Assembly: GCF_018417595.1 (NCBI RefSeq)
Contig: NZ_CP070982.1
Location: 3,492,001-3,556,000, forward strand
Reading direction: 5' to 3'
DNA length: 64,000 nucleotides
DNA from: Pseudomonas entomophila
GTDB lineage: Bacteria; Pseudomonadota; Gammaproteobacteria; Pseudomonadales; Pseudomonadaceae
Under the pieces are notes generated by a model. It was not told where the DNA came from, did no database searches, and saw nothing but the letters and a program-made list of their open reading frames with translations. A program made the translations under genes and the position numbers. Position 1 is the stretch's first letter; each line of letters begins with the position of its first letter. Below, one piece after another: positions 17,632 through 26,006 of the stretch.

Positions 17632-18820
17632 CCGCTGTCACCGCGCCCGCCCCTTCAGCGCGAGCGATGGCCCTGGCGTAACCACGCGGGGCGAAGCACG
17701 CGGTCACCAGCAGCATGGCCAGCACGGTGCAGGTGAGCAGGGTCCAGGATGCCTGGAAGTCGCCACTGACCTCCCGCAGCCAGCCGGTGATGTAAGGCAC
17801 GATGCCGGTGATGATGAAGCCCACGCCTTGCACGAACGCCGCCAGGCTGCCGGCCTCGGCCGGGGTGCGCAGGTGCTCCAGGGTCAGCGTGAGGCTAAGG
17901 CTGAAGCACGCCCCCAGGCCCAGGCCGATCATCGCCACCCACAGGCCCATGGCGCTGGCCGGCGCCAGCAGCAGCCCCAGGAAACCACCCAGCTGGATCG
18001 CCAGCGCCAGCCACAGCCCGGGCCGGCGATCGACCTGGCGGCGCAACAGCAAAGGCAAACCGAGCGCGCCGACGACCTGGAAAATGGTCATCAATCCCAC
18101 CAGTTCACCGCCGCCCTGGGCCGTGCCGCCATGCTCCAGGTGATAGGCCGGCAACCAGGCCACCATGCTGGTGTAGCCGCCATTGATCAGGCCGAAGTAC
18201 AACGCCAGCAACCAGGCGCGGCGGTTGCCGAACCAATACCCACCATCAGCACCGGCCTGCGAGGGAACCTCCTGGCGCGGTCGCAGGGCGATCCAGGCCA
18301 GCAATGCCAGCACGGCAGGCAACGCCCAGATGCCCAGACCGACCTGCCAGTGCCCGAAATACGCACTGACCCCAGGGCCAAGCACTGCCGCCAGGCCGCC
18401 GCCGCTCATCAGTGCGGCCGAATACAGCCCCATGGTCGTCGCCAGGCGGGTGGGGAACCAACGGTTCACCAGGCCCGGCATCATGCCCTGCACCACCGCC
18501 ACCCCTAGCCCGGCGACCACCGCGCTGGCGATCAGCGCCCAGGCGCTGTCCAGCTGCAGGCGCCACAGGCAGGCGACAGCGATGGCCGCAAGGCCCGCGA
18601 GCATGCCACCATGCTCGCTCAGCCAACGCCGCAGCCAGGGTTGCAGCAAGGGCACCAAGCCCATGCACAGCACCGGCAGCGCAGTCAGCAGGGCCGCTTG
18701 CTGGTAATCCAGGCCGGTACCCTGGCGCATGGGCTCGAGCAACGGGCCGATGCTGGTGAGGATCGGCCGCAGGTTCAGCGCCAGCAGCATCACCAGCACC
18801 AGGTTCAGTACCGCCCTCAT
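17624..18820 (-). CDS. MFS transporter, CynX/NimT type
   Basis: 398-residue integral membrane protein with about twelve hydrophobic segments. The opening MRAVLNLVLVMLLALNLRP and GPLLEPMRQGTGL resemble the CynX/NimT (cyanate/2-nitroimidazole) subfamily, in which LNLRPxxTSxGPLL is typical. The start at ATG 18820 overlaps the stop of the upstream deaminase gene (ATGA) and has AGGCAGG before it. The pair deaminase-transporter implies export or import of a nitrogenous base or a related small amide; this is inferred from position only. The 3' end overlaps the convergent MocR gene. Confidence 0.88.
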   Translation of the reverse strand: MRAVLNLVLVMLLALNLRPILTSIGPLLEPMRQGTGLDYQQAALLTALPVLCMGLVPLLQPWLRRWLSEHGGMLAGLAAIAVACLWRLQLDSAWALIASAVVAGLGVAVVQGMMPGLVNRWFPTRLATTMGLYSAALMSGGGLAAVLGPGVSAYFGHWQVGLGIWALPAVLALLAWIALRPRQEVPSQAGADGGYWFGNRRAWLLALYFGLINGGYTSMVAWLPAYHLEHGGTAQGGGELVGLMTIFQVVGALGLPLLLRRQVDRRPGLWLALAIQLGGFLGLLLAPASAMGLWVAMIGLGLGACFSLSLTLTLEHLRTPAEAGSLAAFVQGVGFIITGIVPYITGWLREVSGDFQASWTLLTCTVLAMLLVTACFAPRGYARAIARAEGAGAVTAVN

Positions 18821-19275
18821 GCCTGGCCTGCCTGTTTCCACTCAAGGTACAGGTCGGCTTCGCCTGCCGGCTTGAGTGGCCGCAGCGGCAGGCTCTGTTG
18901 CTGTGGCGGGCGCGCCATCTGCGCGTAGATCGCGGCGGTGGACAGCCCATAGGGCTCGCCTTCCTCGTTGTCGTAGGCGAACCAGGCGCGCTCGATGCCG
19001 CACAGGTGCATCGCCGCCAGGCACATCGGGCACGGGTGGCCGCTGGCGTAGATTTCAGCGCCGTCCAGGCGCGCCCGCCCCAGCACCTGGGACGCCTGGC
19101 GGATGGCCTGCATCTCGGCGTGGCGGGTCGGGTCCTGGGTGCTGTGGATCTCGTTGACGGCGCGGGCGATCACCTGGCCTTGATGCACCAGCACAGCGCC
19201 GAAGGGGCGGCCGCCGGCCTGGATATTGGCACGGGCCAGGTCGAGGGCCTCGCGCATGTAGGTTTCTGCGGACAT
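18817..19275 (-). CDS. Nucleoside/guanine deaminase-like zinc enzyme
   Basis: 152-residue cytidine/deoxycytidylate deaminase superfamily member. The zinc site is complete: HAEMQAIRQA supplies His and the catalytic Glu, and PCPMCLAAMHL supplies the two Cys. The combination RPFGAVLV and the C-terminal tail resemble guanine deaminase/TadA-like nucleobase deaminases. ATG 19275 (MSAETYMREALDL) with GGAG nine bases upstream is preferred to the longer frame. It forms an overlapping operon with the MFS transporter gene. The base acted on cannot be fixed from sequence. Confidence 0.88.
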   Translation of the reverse strand: MSAETYMREALDLARANIQAGGRPFGAVLVHQGQVIARAVNEIHSTQDPTRHAEMQAIRQASQVLGRARLDGAEIYASGHPCPMCLAAMHLCGIERAWFAYDNEEGEPYGLSTAAIYAQMARPPQQQSLPLRPLKPAGEADLYLEWKQAGQA

Positions 19276-19467
19276 GAATCGGTTCTCCGGTAAAGACCCG
19301 GGCATTATCCCGGCTGCGGCGCGCGGGCTGAAATGAAGAGATTGGATGCAGGTCAGTGGCCACCTGAATGTGCGCATTGGCCTCCTGGCAAAGCGCGGGA
19401 TTGGCTATTCGGCGGTGCCAGCGGTGGCGCTAAGGTAGCGCCATCCCCACTCACTTGGAGAGACACC

Positions 19468-19905
19468 ATGCACGACCGTATCGAATGGGCCAAGCACGCC
19501 CCAGAAGCCTACAAAGCCATGGTCGGCCTCGAACAGGCGCTGATCAATTCGGGCCTGGAGCACTCGCTGCTCGAACTGGTGCGCTTGCGCGCCTCGCAGA
19601 TCAACGGCTGCGCCTACTGCGTCAACCTGCACGCCAACGATGCGCGCAAGGCCGGCGAGACCGAAGCCCGCCTGCAAACCCTGAGCGTGTGGCGGGAGAC
19701 CCGCTACTTCACTCCACGCGAGCGTGCCGCGCTGGCCTGGCTGGAAAGCCTGACCCGCCTGCCCGAACGTGGCGCGCCGCAGCCTGAGTACGAGGCATTG
19801 CTGGAGCATTTCGAGCACAAGGAAGTGGTCAACCTGACCCTGGCCATCGCCACGATCAATGCCTGGAACCGCTTTGGCGTGGGCTTTGCGATGGTTCCAG
19901 CCTGA
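19468..19905 (+). CDS. Carboxymuconolactone decarboxylase family (AhpD-like) protein
   Basis: 145-residue alpha-helical protein. The AhpD-type redox centre CAYCVNLH (CxxC followed by His) is visible near residues 52-59, preceded by LLELVRLRASQINGC. Family members reduce peroxides or act as thiol disulfide catalysts; the CxxC favours a peroxidase-like role over decarboxylation. ATG 19468 has TTGGAG eight bases upstream. It is a single gene, followed by a REPIN. Confidence 0.9.
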   Translation: MHDRIEWAKHAPEAYKAMVGLEQALINSGLEHSLLELVRLRASQINGCAYCVNLHANDARKAGETEARLQTLSVWRETRYFTPRERAALAWLESLTRLPERGAPQPEYEALLEHFEHKEVVNLTLAIATINAWNRFGVGFAMVPA

Positions 19906-19915
19906 GCCACAGCCT

Positions 19916-20002
19916 CTGTAGGGGCGGCTTCAGCCGCGATCACCCGCAAAGCGGGTGCCAGGCATCGCGTTGCCTGCATCGCGGCTAAAGCCGCCCCTAC
20001 AG
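19916..20002. repeat. REPIN: inverted pair of REP elements
   Basis: CTGTAGGGGCGGCTTCAGCCGCGAT pairs with ATCGCGGCTAAAGCCGCCCCTACAG. The spacer contains a further small hairpin (ACCCGC-AAA-GCGGGT). Located between the convergent ends of the AhpD-like gene and the AraC regulator gene. Confidence 0.85.
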
Positions 20003-20009
20003 GAACGGG

Positions 20010-21020
20010 TCAGGCCGGTTTGAGCTTCGCCCGGTAGCTGCCCGGGCTTTGCCCAGTCCATTTCTTGAACGCCCGGTGGAACGCGCTGGGTTCCTGGAAC
20101 CCGGTCTGCTCGGCGATCTCGGCGATGCTCAAACTGCCTTCGCGCAGCAGCTCGAAGGCCATGGCCCGGCGCACCTCGTCCTTGATCTGCTGGTACGAGC
20201 GCCCTTCCCTTTCCAACTGCCGACGAAAGCTGCTGGCGCTGAGCCGTTGCCGCTCGGCCATGGCGTCGAGTGTCGGCCACTGCCCGTAATGCCGGGCACG
20301 CAAGTGGCGATAGACCTCGGCGACCAGGCCGTTCTGGTTGCGAAAACGGATCACCAACCCTTGGGGCGCGCTGCGCAGGAAGGTCTTCAGGGCCGCCAGG
20401 TCCTGCATCACCGGCAGCCGCAGCCAGGCGCTGTCGAACTCCACCTCGGTGCGACCACTGCCCAGGCGCAGGTCCGGCCCCCACAGCAAGGCATCGTCGT
20501 CCTGGGCCGGCCGGGCCAGGGCGAGTTCGGTGCGGTCGATGGCGATACGCCGCCCGGCCAGCCAGCACAACAGGCCCACCACCAGTACCAGGAAGGTCTC
20601 CTCGGCGTAGCTGCGCGTCAGTGGGTCGTCGATGCTCGCGTGCACGCTGATCACCGCACGCGCCCCTCGCACCGTGAGCGTGCCCTGCAGGTCGCGCAGG
20701 AACAGGGCGAAATTGCCCAGGCACTGGCGCAGGGCTTTCTCCAGGTTCGGTTCCTGGATCAACCCGCGACAGATCAGGGCGAAGCTGCCCAGGGGCATGC
20801 CGTGGCTGTCGAGGCGGAAGAACTCGTCGTGCAACTCATCGATCAGCGCCAGCCACAACTGGGCGAAGGCCTTGGCCGGCACCCGCGCCTGGGGCTGCGC
20901 CAGCACCGCCGGGTCGATGCCCACCGCCCGCAGGTGGGCGTCGCGCGCCTGCGGGCGGTCGCGCAGGGCGTGGACCATGGCATTGAGGAAGTACACCGCG
21001 ACCGAATCGCTATCGCGCAT
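20010..21020 (-). CDS. AraC-family transcriptional regulator (OruR/ArgR-like architecture)
   Basis: 336-residue regulator with an N-terminal Arabinose_bd-type effector domain (AVYFLNAMVHALRDR, PAKAFAQLWLALIDEL) and a C-terminal double HTH. The second HTH is clear: SIAEIAEQTGFQEPSAFHRA followed by FKKWTGQSPGSYR. The start is ATG 21020 (MRDSDSVAVYFL), with ATG 21029 an alternative. The gene is divergent from the thiolase-dehydrogenase operon, 170 bp apart, and so is the likely activator of that operon; the effector may be a fatty acyl or hydroxy acid compound. Confidence 0.9.
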   Translation of the reverse strand: MRDSDSVAVYFLNAMVHALRDRPQARDAHLRAVGIDPAVLAQPQARVPAKAFAQLWLALIDELHDEFFRLDSHGMPLGSFALICRGLIQEPNLEKALRQCLGNFALFLRDLQGTLTVRGARAVISVHASIDDPLTRSYAEETFLVLVVGLLCWLAGRRIAIDRTELALARPAQDDDALLWGPDLRLGSGRTEVEFDSAWLRLPVMQDLAALKTFLRSAPQGLVIRFRNQNGLVAEVYRHLRARHYGQWPTLDAMAERQRLSASSFRRQLEREGRSYQQIKDEVRRAMAFELLREGSLSIAEIAEQTGFQEPSAFHRAFKKWTGQSPGSYRAKLKPA

Positions 21021-21190
21021 GGCAGGCATCCGCTGTCTATGCTGAGTGGCAAAAAATGCCAGGTTGACTGAACAGATCCGGCATAGGCCGCCCAACGGCC
21101 TTTGCCTAGACTCGATCCACCCCGGGGTTCTGGGCCGCCATTCTCGCAGAGCCGCCCCCACCCCGCCACGCCTTCGCAAACGGAGCCAGC

Positions 21191-22375
21191 ATGAGCAGCA
21201 CAGAAATCTACGTCGTCAGCGCGGTACGTTCGGCCATCGGCAGCTTTGGCGGTTCGCTCAAGGAGCTGCCCCTGGCCGACCTCGCCACCCAGGTGAGCCG
21301 CGCCGCCATCGAGCGCTCGGGCGTGACCGCCGAGCAGATCGGCCATGTGGTGATGGGCACCGTGATCCCCACCGAGCCCCGCGACGCCTACCTGGGCCGG
21401 GTCGCCTCGATGAACGCCGGGGTACCCAAGGAAGTCCCGGCCTTCAACGTCAACCGCCTGTGCGGTTCGGGCCTGCAGGCCATCGTCTCGGCCGCCCAGG
21501 GCCTGCTGCTGGGCGACAGCGACATCGCCCTGGCCGCCGGCGCCGAGAACATGAGCCGCAGCCCGTACCTGCTGCCCCAGGCCCGCTGGGGCGCGCGCAT
21601 GGGTGACCTGCAAGGCGTCGACTACCTGGTTGGCGTGCTGCAGGATCCGTTCGAGCACTTCCACATGGGCATCACCGCCGAAAACGTCGCTGCCGCCGAA
21701 GGCATCACCCGCGAGATGCAGGACGAAGTCGCGCTGACCAGCCAGCGCCGCGCCGCCCGTGCCATCGCCGAAGGCCGTTTCGCCGGGCAGATCGTGCCGA
21801 TCGAGATCAAGACCCGCAAAGGCCCCGTGCAATTCGCCGTCGACGAGAACGTGCGCGGCGAGGTGACCGCCGAGCAACTGGCCGGAATGAAGCCGGTGTT
21901 CAAGAAGGACGGCAGCGTCACCGCCGGCAACGCCAGCAGCATCAACGACGGCGCCGCCGGCCTGGTACTGGCCACAGGCGACGCCGTGCGCCGCCTGGGC
22001 CTCAAGCCCTTGGCGCGCCTGGTGGCCTACGCCCATGCGGGCGTGGAGCCTGAGCTGATGGGCCTGGGCCCGATCCCGGCCACGCAAAAAGTGCTACAGA
22101 AGGCCGGCCTGAAAGTGTCGGACCTCGACGTGATCGAGTCGAACGAAGCCTTCGCCTCCCAGGCCTGCGCCGTGTCCCGCGCCCTGGGCTTCGACCCGGA
22201 GAAGGTCAACCCCAACGGCTCGGGCATTTCCCTGGGCCACCCGGTGGGTGCCACCGGCGCGATCATCGCCACCAAGGCGATCCATGAACTGCAGCGTGTC
22301 CAGGGCCGTTACGCACTGGCCACCATGTGCATCGGTGGCGGCCAAGGTATCGCCATCGTCTTCGAACGCGTGTGA
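21191..22375 (+). CDS. bktB: Acetyl-CoA acetyltransferase / beta-ketothiolase
   Basis: 394-residue thiolase. The nucleophilic cysteine is C91 in NRLCGSGLQA, NEAFASQACA carries the family Asn-Glu, GHPVGATGA the catalytic His and MCIGGGQGIA the C-terminal catalytic Cys. Full length for a tetrameric biosynthetic/degradative thiolase. The neighbouring gene encodes 3-hydroxyacyl-CoA dehydrogenase, so together they interconvert acetyl-CoA (or acetyl- plus acyl-CoA) and 3-hydroxyacyl-CoA. From memory the pair corresponds to the BktB/Hbd pair of P. putida; the symbol rests on that. The dehydrogenase GTG start follows 14 bp after the stop. Confidence 0.92.
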   Translation: MSSTEIYVVSAVRSAIGSFGGSLKELPLADLATQVSRAAIERSGVTAEQIGHVVMGTVIPTEPRDAYLGRVASMNAGVPKEVPAFNVNRLCGSGLQAIVSAAQGLLLGDSDIALAAGAENMSRSPYLLPQARWGARMGDLQGVDYLVGVLQDPFEHFHMGITAENVAAAEGITREMQDEVALTSQRRAARAIAEGRFAGQIVPIEIKTRKGPVQFAVDENVRGEVTAEQLAGMKPVFKKDGSVTAGNASSINDGAAGLVLATGDAVRRLGLKPLARLVAYAHAGVEPELMGLGPIPATQKVLQKAGLKVSDLDVIESNEAFASQACAVSRALGFDPEKVNPNGSGISLGHPVGATGAIIATKAIHELQRVQGRYALATMCIGGGQGIAIVFERV

Positions 22376-22389
22376 CAGGAGCCAGCAAC

Positions 22390-23238
22390 GTGAGCATTGA
22401 ACAGATCGCCGTGATCGGCGCCGGGACCATGGGCAACGGCATCGCCCAGGTGTGCGCGCTGGCGGGCTACCAGGTGTTGCTGGTGGACGTTTCCGACGCC
22501 GCGCTGGAGCGTGGCGTGGCCACGCTTGGGAAGAACCTCGAGCGCCAGGTCAGCAAGGGCACCGTCGAGGCCGACAAGGCCGCGGCAGCCAAGGCGCGTA
22601 TCCGCACCAGCACCGACTACACCCAGCTCGCCGGCGCGCAACTGGTGATCGAGGCGGCCACCGAGAACCTGCCGCTCAAGCAGCGGATTCTCCAGCAGGT
22701 GGCGGCCAATGTCAGTGCCGAGTGCCTGATCGCTACCAACACCTCGTCGCTGTCGGTCACTCAGCTGGCGGCGAGCATCGAGCACCCGGAGCGGTTCATC
22801 GGCGTGCACTTCTTCAACCCGGTGCCGATGATGGCGCTGGTGGAGATCATCCGTGGCCTGCAGACCAGCGACGCCACCTATGCCCAGGCGCTGCTGGTCA
22901 CCGAAAAGCTCGGCAAGAGCCCGATCACCGCGGGCAACCGCCCGGGTTTCGTGGTCAACCGTATCCTGGTGCCGATGATCAACGAGGCGATCTTCGTGCG
23001 CCAGGAGGGTCTGGCCAGCGCCGAGGACATCGATACCGGCATGCGCCTGGGCTGCAACCAGCCGATCGGCCCGCTGGCGCTGGCCGACCTGGTCGGCCTG
23101 GACACCCTGCTGGCGATCATGGAGGCCTTCCACGAGGGCTTCAACGACAGCAAGTACCGCCCCGCCCCGCTGCTCAAGGAGATGGTTGCGGCCGGCTACC
23201 TGGGGCGCAAGAGCGGCCGCGGCTTCTTCACCTACTGA
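22390..23238 (+). CDS. hbd: 3-hydroxybutyryl-CoA dehydrogenase
   Basis: 282-residue NAD(P)-dependent dehydrogenase. The N-terminal Rossmann motif GAGTMGNGIAQVCA is near residues 9-22. The catalytic His is in GVHFFNPVPMMALVEI, with the Ser/Asn pair in NTSSLSVTQLA. The C-terminal 3HCDH domain contains GFVVNRILVPMINEA and ends GRKSGRGFFTY. The start is GTG 22390 because AGGAG lies eight bases upstream and the protein then begins at the usual place (SIEQIAVIGAG). Works with the upstream thiolase; NADH preference not determined here. Confidence 0.93.
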   Translation: MSIEQIAVIGAGTMGNGIAQVCALAGYQVLLVDVSDAALERGVATLGKNLERQVSKGTVEADKAAAAKARIRTSTDYTQLAGAQLVIEAATENLPLKQRILQQVAANVSAECLIATNTSSLSVTQLAASIEHPERFIGVHFFNPVPMMALVEIIRGLQTSDATYAQALLVTEKLGKSPITAGNRPGFVVNRILVPMINEAIFVRQEGLASAEDIDTGMRLGCNQPIGPLALADLVGLDTLLAIMEAFHEGFNDSKYRPAPLLKEMVAAGYLGRKSGRGFFTY

Positions 23239-23250
23239 GGCGCCCACGCT

Positions 23251-23838
23251 ATGCCCCCGGTCAATGCGGCGATGCGCTGCGCCAACTTTGAGGAGCGTCG
23301 TGACAAGGCGATGGCGCTGTTCGCCGAGAAAGGCTTCGGCCAGGTCAGCATGCGTGAGCTGGCGGCGCACGTCGGCTTGACCGTGGGGTCGCTGTATCAC
23401 CACTTCCCGAGCAAGCAGGACCTGCTGTACGACCTGATCGAGGAGTTGTACGAGGAGCTGCAGGCGACCCTCGACCAGGGGCGGCGGGCGTTGGCTCGGG
23501 GCAAACCGGTGTTGGGCTGCCTGATCAGCGCGCACTGGCAGTTGCATGGGGAACGACCGTTGCAGTTTCGCCTGGCGGAGCGGGATTTCTGCTGTTTGAG
23601 CGAGGTGCAGCAGGCGCGGCTGGTCGGGCTGCGGGAGCGCTATGAAGCCGGGCTGCTGCGGTTGATTGCGCCACAGGCGCGGTTGGCCGGGGATACGCTC
23701 GTGGCGACCGGGCATGTGTTGGCGACGTTGTTGAACCAGTTGCCTGGGATGTTGCGGGGGAAAGGGCTGGGCGAAGCTGAAGGGGTTGGGTTGATGGAGA
23801 GTCTGGTGGTGGGGGCTGTGGAGCGGACGTTGGGGTAG
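23251..23838 (+). CDS. TetR-family transcriptional regulator
   Basis: 195-residue regulator. The HTH is at about residues 15-60: MALFAEKGFGQVSMRELA, HVGLTVGSLYHHFPSKQDLL. The C-terminal ligand domain is of a TetR type often found with fatty-acid or aromatic degradation genes. It starts 12 bp after hbd, with GAGG upstream, so it is likely co-transcribed with bktB-hbd and could give feedback repression. Codon use near its end is richer in G/T third positions than the neighbours, a mild oddity. Confidence 0.9.
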   Translation: MPPVNAAMRCANFEERRDKAMALFAEKGFGQVSMRELAAHVGLTVGSLYHHFPSKQDLLYDLIEELYEELQATLDQGRRALARGKPVLGCLISAHWQLHGERPLQFRLAERDFCCLSEVQQARLVGLRERYEAGLLRLIAPQARLAGDTLVATGHVLATLLNQLPGMLRGKGLGEAEGVGLMESLVVGAVERTLG

Positions 23839-23877
23839 GCTGGCACAAGTCGAAAATTTTTCAGCGCTCTGACGATC

Positions 23878-23921
23878 GAGCGCCGCCCGCGCGGCGCATC
23901 GCGGATGAATCCGCTCCTACA
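23878..23921. repeat. REP element, left arm of a long inverted repeat split by the IS
   Basis: Inverted-orientation REP (CATCGCGGATGAATCCGCTCC) with the GCCGCCCGCGCGGC palindrome. It pairs with the REP at 25396-25441 over about 58 bases with two mismatches (arms 23877-23934 and 25383-25440). The IS256-like element lies in the loop. Confidence 0.85.
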
Positions 23922-23941
23922 TTCGTTGCAACGTGGCCATG

Positions 23942-25303
23942 GGGACTGTCAGATTTTTTGTGTGCGGGCCGGTAACGGCCTGCCGTCAGGCAGGCCCTGA
24001 TTCTCACCAGGTCGGCCTGATGAACCGATCTCCGTACAGAATCGCAAATTGATTCATCGCGCTTTTCCAATCATGGGCCGGTTTTCCCCAATTGGCTGTT
24101 ATGTTGCGCAATCCCAGCCAAATCAGTTTGGTCGCTGCGTCATCATTCGGGAAATGCCCGCGAGTCTTGATGACCTTGCGTAGCTGGGCGTTGATGCTCT
24201 CGATGGCGTTGGTGGTGTAAATCACCTTTCTGATGGCCGGTGGGAAGACGAAAAATGGAATCACTCGATCCCAGGCGCGTCTCCAGGCAGCCACCACCGT
24301 TGGATATTTCTCGCCCCACGGCCCGTTCTCAAACTCATCGAGTGCTTGCTCAGCCGCTTCAGCATTAATGGCTTGGTAAATCGGCTTCAGCTCCTTGGCC
24401 AGAGCCCGCCGCTTGTCCCAGGCCGCGAAGTCGAGGCTGTTGCGGATCAGGTGCACGATGCACGTTTGCAACGTCGTCTCTGGAAACACGGCACTGAGAG
24501 CCTCTGGCATACCTTTGAGGCCATCGGTCACGGCAATCAGCACATCTTCGACACCGCGCGTCTTGAGATCGTTAAAGACCTTCATCCAAAACTTCGCGCC
24601 CTCGGTGTTCTCGATCCAGATGCCCAGGATATCCCGCGTCCCGTCGGGGAGGACGCCCAGGGCCAGGTAAATGGCCTTGTTGCGCACCAGGCCCTCTTCG
24701 CGGATCTTCACCCGCAGTGCATCGAAGAAAATGACCGGGTACATCGGCTCCAGTGGCCGCTGTTGCCACGCGCCAATCTCGTCCATGACCTCGTCTGTCA
24801 CAGAGCTGATGAAGTCGGGTGAGACCTCTGTTCCATACTGCTCGGACAAAAAGGCTCGGATCTCTCTGACCGTCATTCCACGGGCGTACATGGCGATGAT
24901 CTTGTCATCGAAACCGGTGTACCGCCGCTCGTGCTTGGGGATCAGAATGGGCGAAAAACTGCCGTCTCGATCGCGAGGAATTTCCAGCCGCAGTGGGCCA
25001 TCCCCCGTTAAAACCGTCTTGCCACTCTTGCCGTTACGCTGGTTGGTTTCATCCTCTGGGCGCTGCGCGCCCGGCGGATAGCCCAGGTGGTGGCCAAGCT
25101 CGGCATGCAGAGCGCGTTCGATCAGGGCCTTCTTGAACGCCGCAGAGGCATCCTCGATAGCTTCTGCGGTCATCAGGCCCTCACCGAACTGCTCCAGCAG
25201 CTCTTTGGGGATTTTGGGCAGGTCACGCAAGGGTTTCTTTTTGGTTGGCATACATGCACCTCTTACTCATGTTATGCCCGAACACAAAATTTCTGACACC
25301 CTC
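23942..25303 (-). mobile_element. IS256-family insertion sequence, 1362 bp, apparently intact
   Basis: Terminal inverted repeats of about 28 bp (left GGGACTGTCAGATTTTTTGT, right reverse complement GAGGGTGTCAGAAATTTTGT). The inner 23 bases (23947-23969 and 25276-25298) match at 20 of 23 positions. The 8-bp direct repeats TGGCCATG at 23934-23941 and 25304-25311 are a target duplication of the size usual for IS256. One full-length transposase gene on the minus strand fills the element. The conserved duplication suggests a fairly recent insertion. Confidence 0.92.
24004..25251 (-). CDS. IS256-family transposase (DDE)
   Basis: 415-residue transposase, full length for the family. It begins MPTKKKPLRDLPKIPKELLE. 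YPVIFFDALRVKIREEG carries the first Asp, IAVTDGLKGMPEAL the second Asp (with the family signature C-VHLIRNSL after it), and YTTNAIESINAQLRKVIKTR the catalytic Glu. All three acidic positions and the NAIES motif are intact, so it may be active. Its stop lies 62 bp inside the left IS end. Confidence 0.95.
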   Translation of the reverse strand: MPTKKKPLRDLPKIPKELLEQFGEGLMTAEAIEDASAAFKKALIERALHAELGHHLGYPPGAQRPEDETNQRNGKSGKTVLTGDGPLRLEIPRDRDGSFSPILIPKHERRYTGFDDKIIAMYARGMTVREIRAFLSEQYGTEVSPDFISSVTDEVMDEIGAWQQRPLEPMYPVIFFDALRVKIREEGLVRNKAIYLALGVLPDGTRDILGIWIENTEGAKFWMKVFNDLKTRGVEDVLIAVTDGLKGMPEALSAVFPETTLQTCIVHLIRNSLDFAAWDKRRALAKELKPIYQAINAEAAEQALDEFENGPWGEKYPTVVAAWRRAWDRVIPFFVFPPAIRKVIYTTNAIESINAQLRKVIKTRGHFPNDDAATKLIWLGLRNITANWGKPAHDWKSAMNQFAILYGDRFIRPTW

Positions 25304-25395
25304 TGGCCATGACCGATAGGCCATGCCCCGCCCGGCTCACGCCATGCGCCAAGGCTGGCAACCATGGCCCCACAGGTGCGGTACGTTGCAACAGA

Positions 25396-25441
25396 TGTAG
25401 GAGCGGATTCATCCGCGATGCGCCGCGCGGGCGGCGCTCGA
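25396..25441. repeat. REP element, right arm of the inverted repeat split by the IS
   Basis: TGTAGGAGCGGATTCATCCGCGATGC followed by the GCCGCGCGGGCGGC palindrome; inverted partner of 23878-23921. The 280-bp stretch from the IS end to the receiver gene holds this REP and nothing else that I can support. Confidence 0.85.
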
Positions 25442-25584
25442 TCCCATAGGCGCTGCAACGCTAACGTCGAACACCTTGAAAGGCCTGGCCGTAAGGGCGC
25501 AAAGGTGAATCAGCGTCTACATAGCAAACGGATATGCCCACAACTCAAAAAACCAACCAACACCACAATTCACGAAACCACACC

Positions 25585-25962
25585 CTACCGCAACAACCCC
25601 TGAATCTCCTCCCGCAACGTATCCAGATCAAACGGCTTGGCCAGAATCGGCGCCCGCCGCGCAATCGGGCTCCCTGATTCAAGAATCTCCGCCGGATACC
25701 CACTGATGAAAATCACCTTCAAATCAGGCCTCAACTTCACCGCCGGCTCGGCAATCTCGACCCCCGATATCCCCCCAGGCAAACGAAAATCGGTCACCAT
25801 CAGGTCCAGGTGCGGCTTGCTCGCCAGGATCGCAAACGCCTGCTCGCCATCCTCGGCCACCAGCACGTGATACCCCTCGCCCGCCAGGTAATCCCGCAGG
25901 ATCATGCGAATCGCCGGCTCATCCTCGACCACCAGCACCACATCTTGCGCATCTTCACTCAT
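25585..25962 (-). CDS. Single-domain response regulator (receiver only)
   Basis: 125-residue CheY-like receiver. The acidic pocket EDE is in VVEDEPAIRMIL, the phospho-acceptor Asp in DLMVTDFRLPGG, and the conserved Lys in ILAKPFDLDTL. No output domain. The start is ATG 25962 with AAGG seven bases upstream. It is the last gene of the minus-strand kinase/CheB/CheR cassette, 45 bp after the receiver-kinase stop, and is the probable phosphate sink or diffusible output of that system. Confidence 0.9.
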   Translation of the reverse strand: MSEDAQDVVLVVEDEPAIRMILRDYLAGEGYHVLVAEDGEQAFAILASKPHLDLMVTDFRLPGGISGVEIAEPAVKLRPDLKVIFISGYPAEILESGSPIARRAPILAKPFDLDTLREEIQGLLR

Positions 25963-26006
25963 GACAACGCCTTCGAATTCAGCACGATAGACTTCAGACC
26001 CCAACC

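Noticed and set aside
22309..23715. Minus-strand open frame of 468 codons
   Set aside because: Antisense to hbd and the TetR gene, both clearly real.
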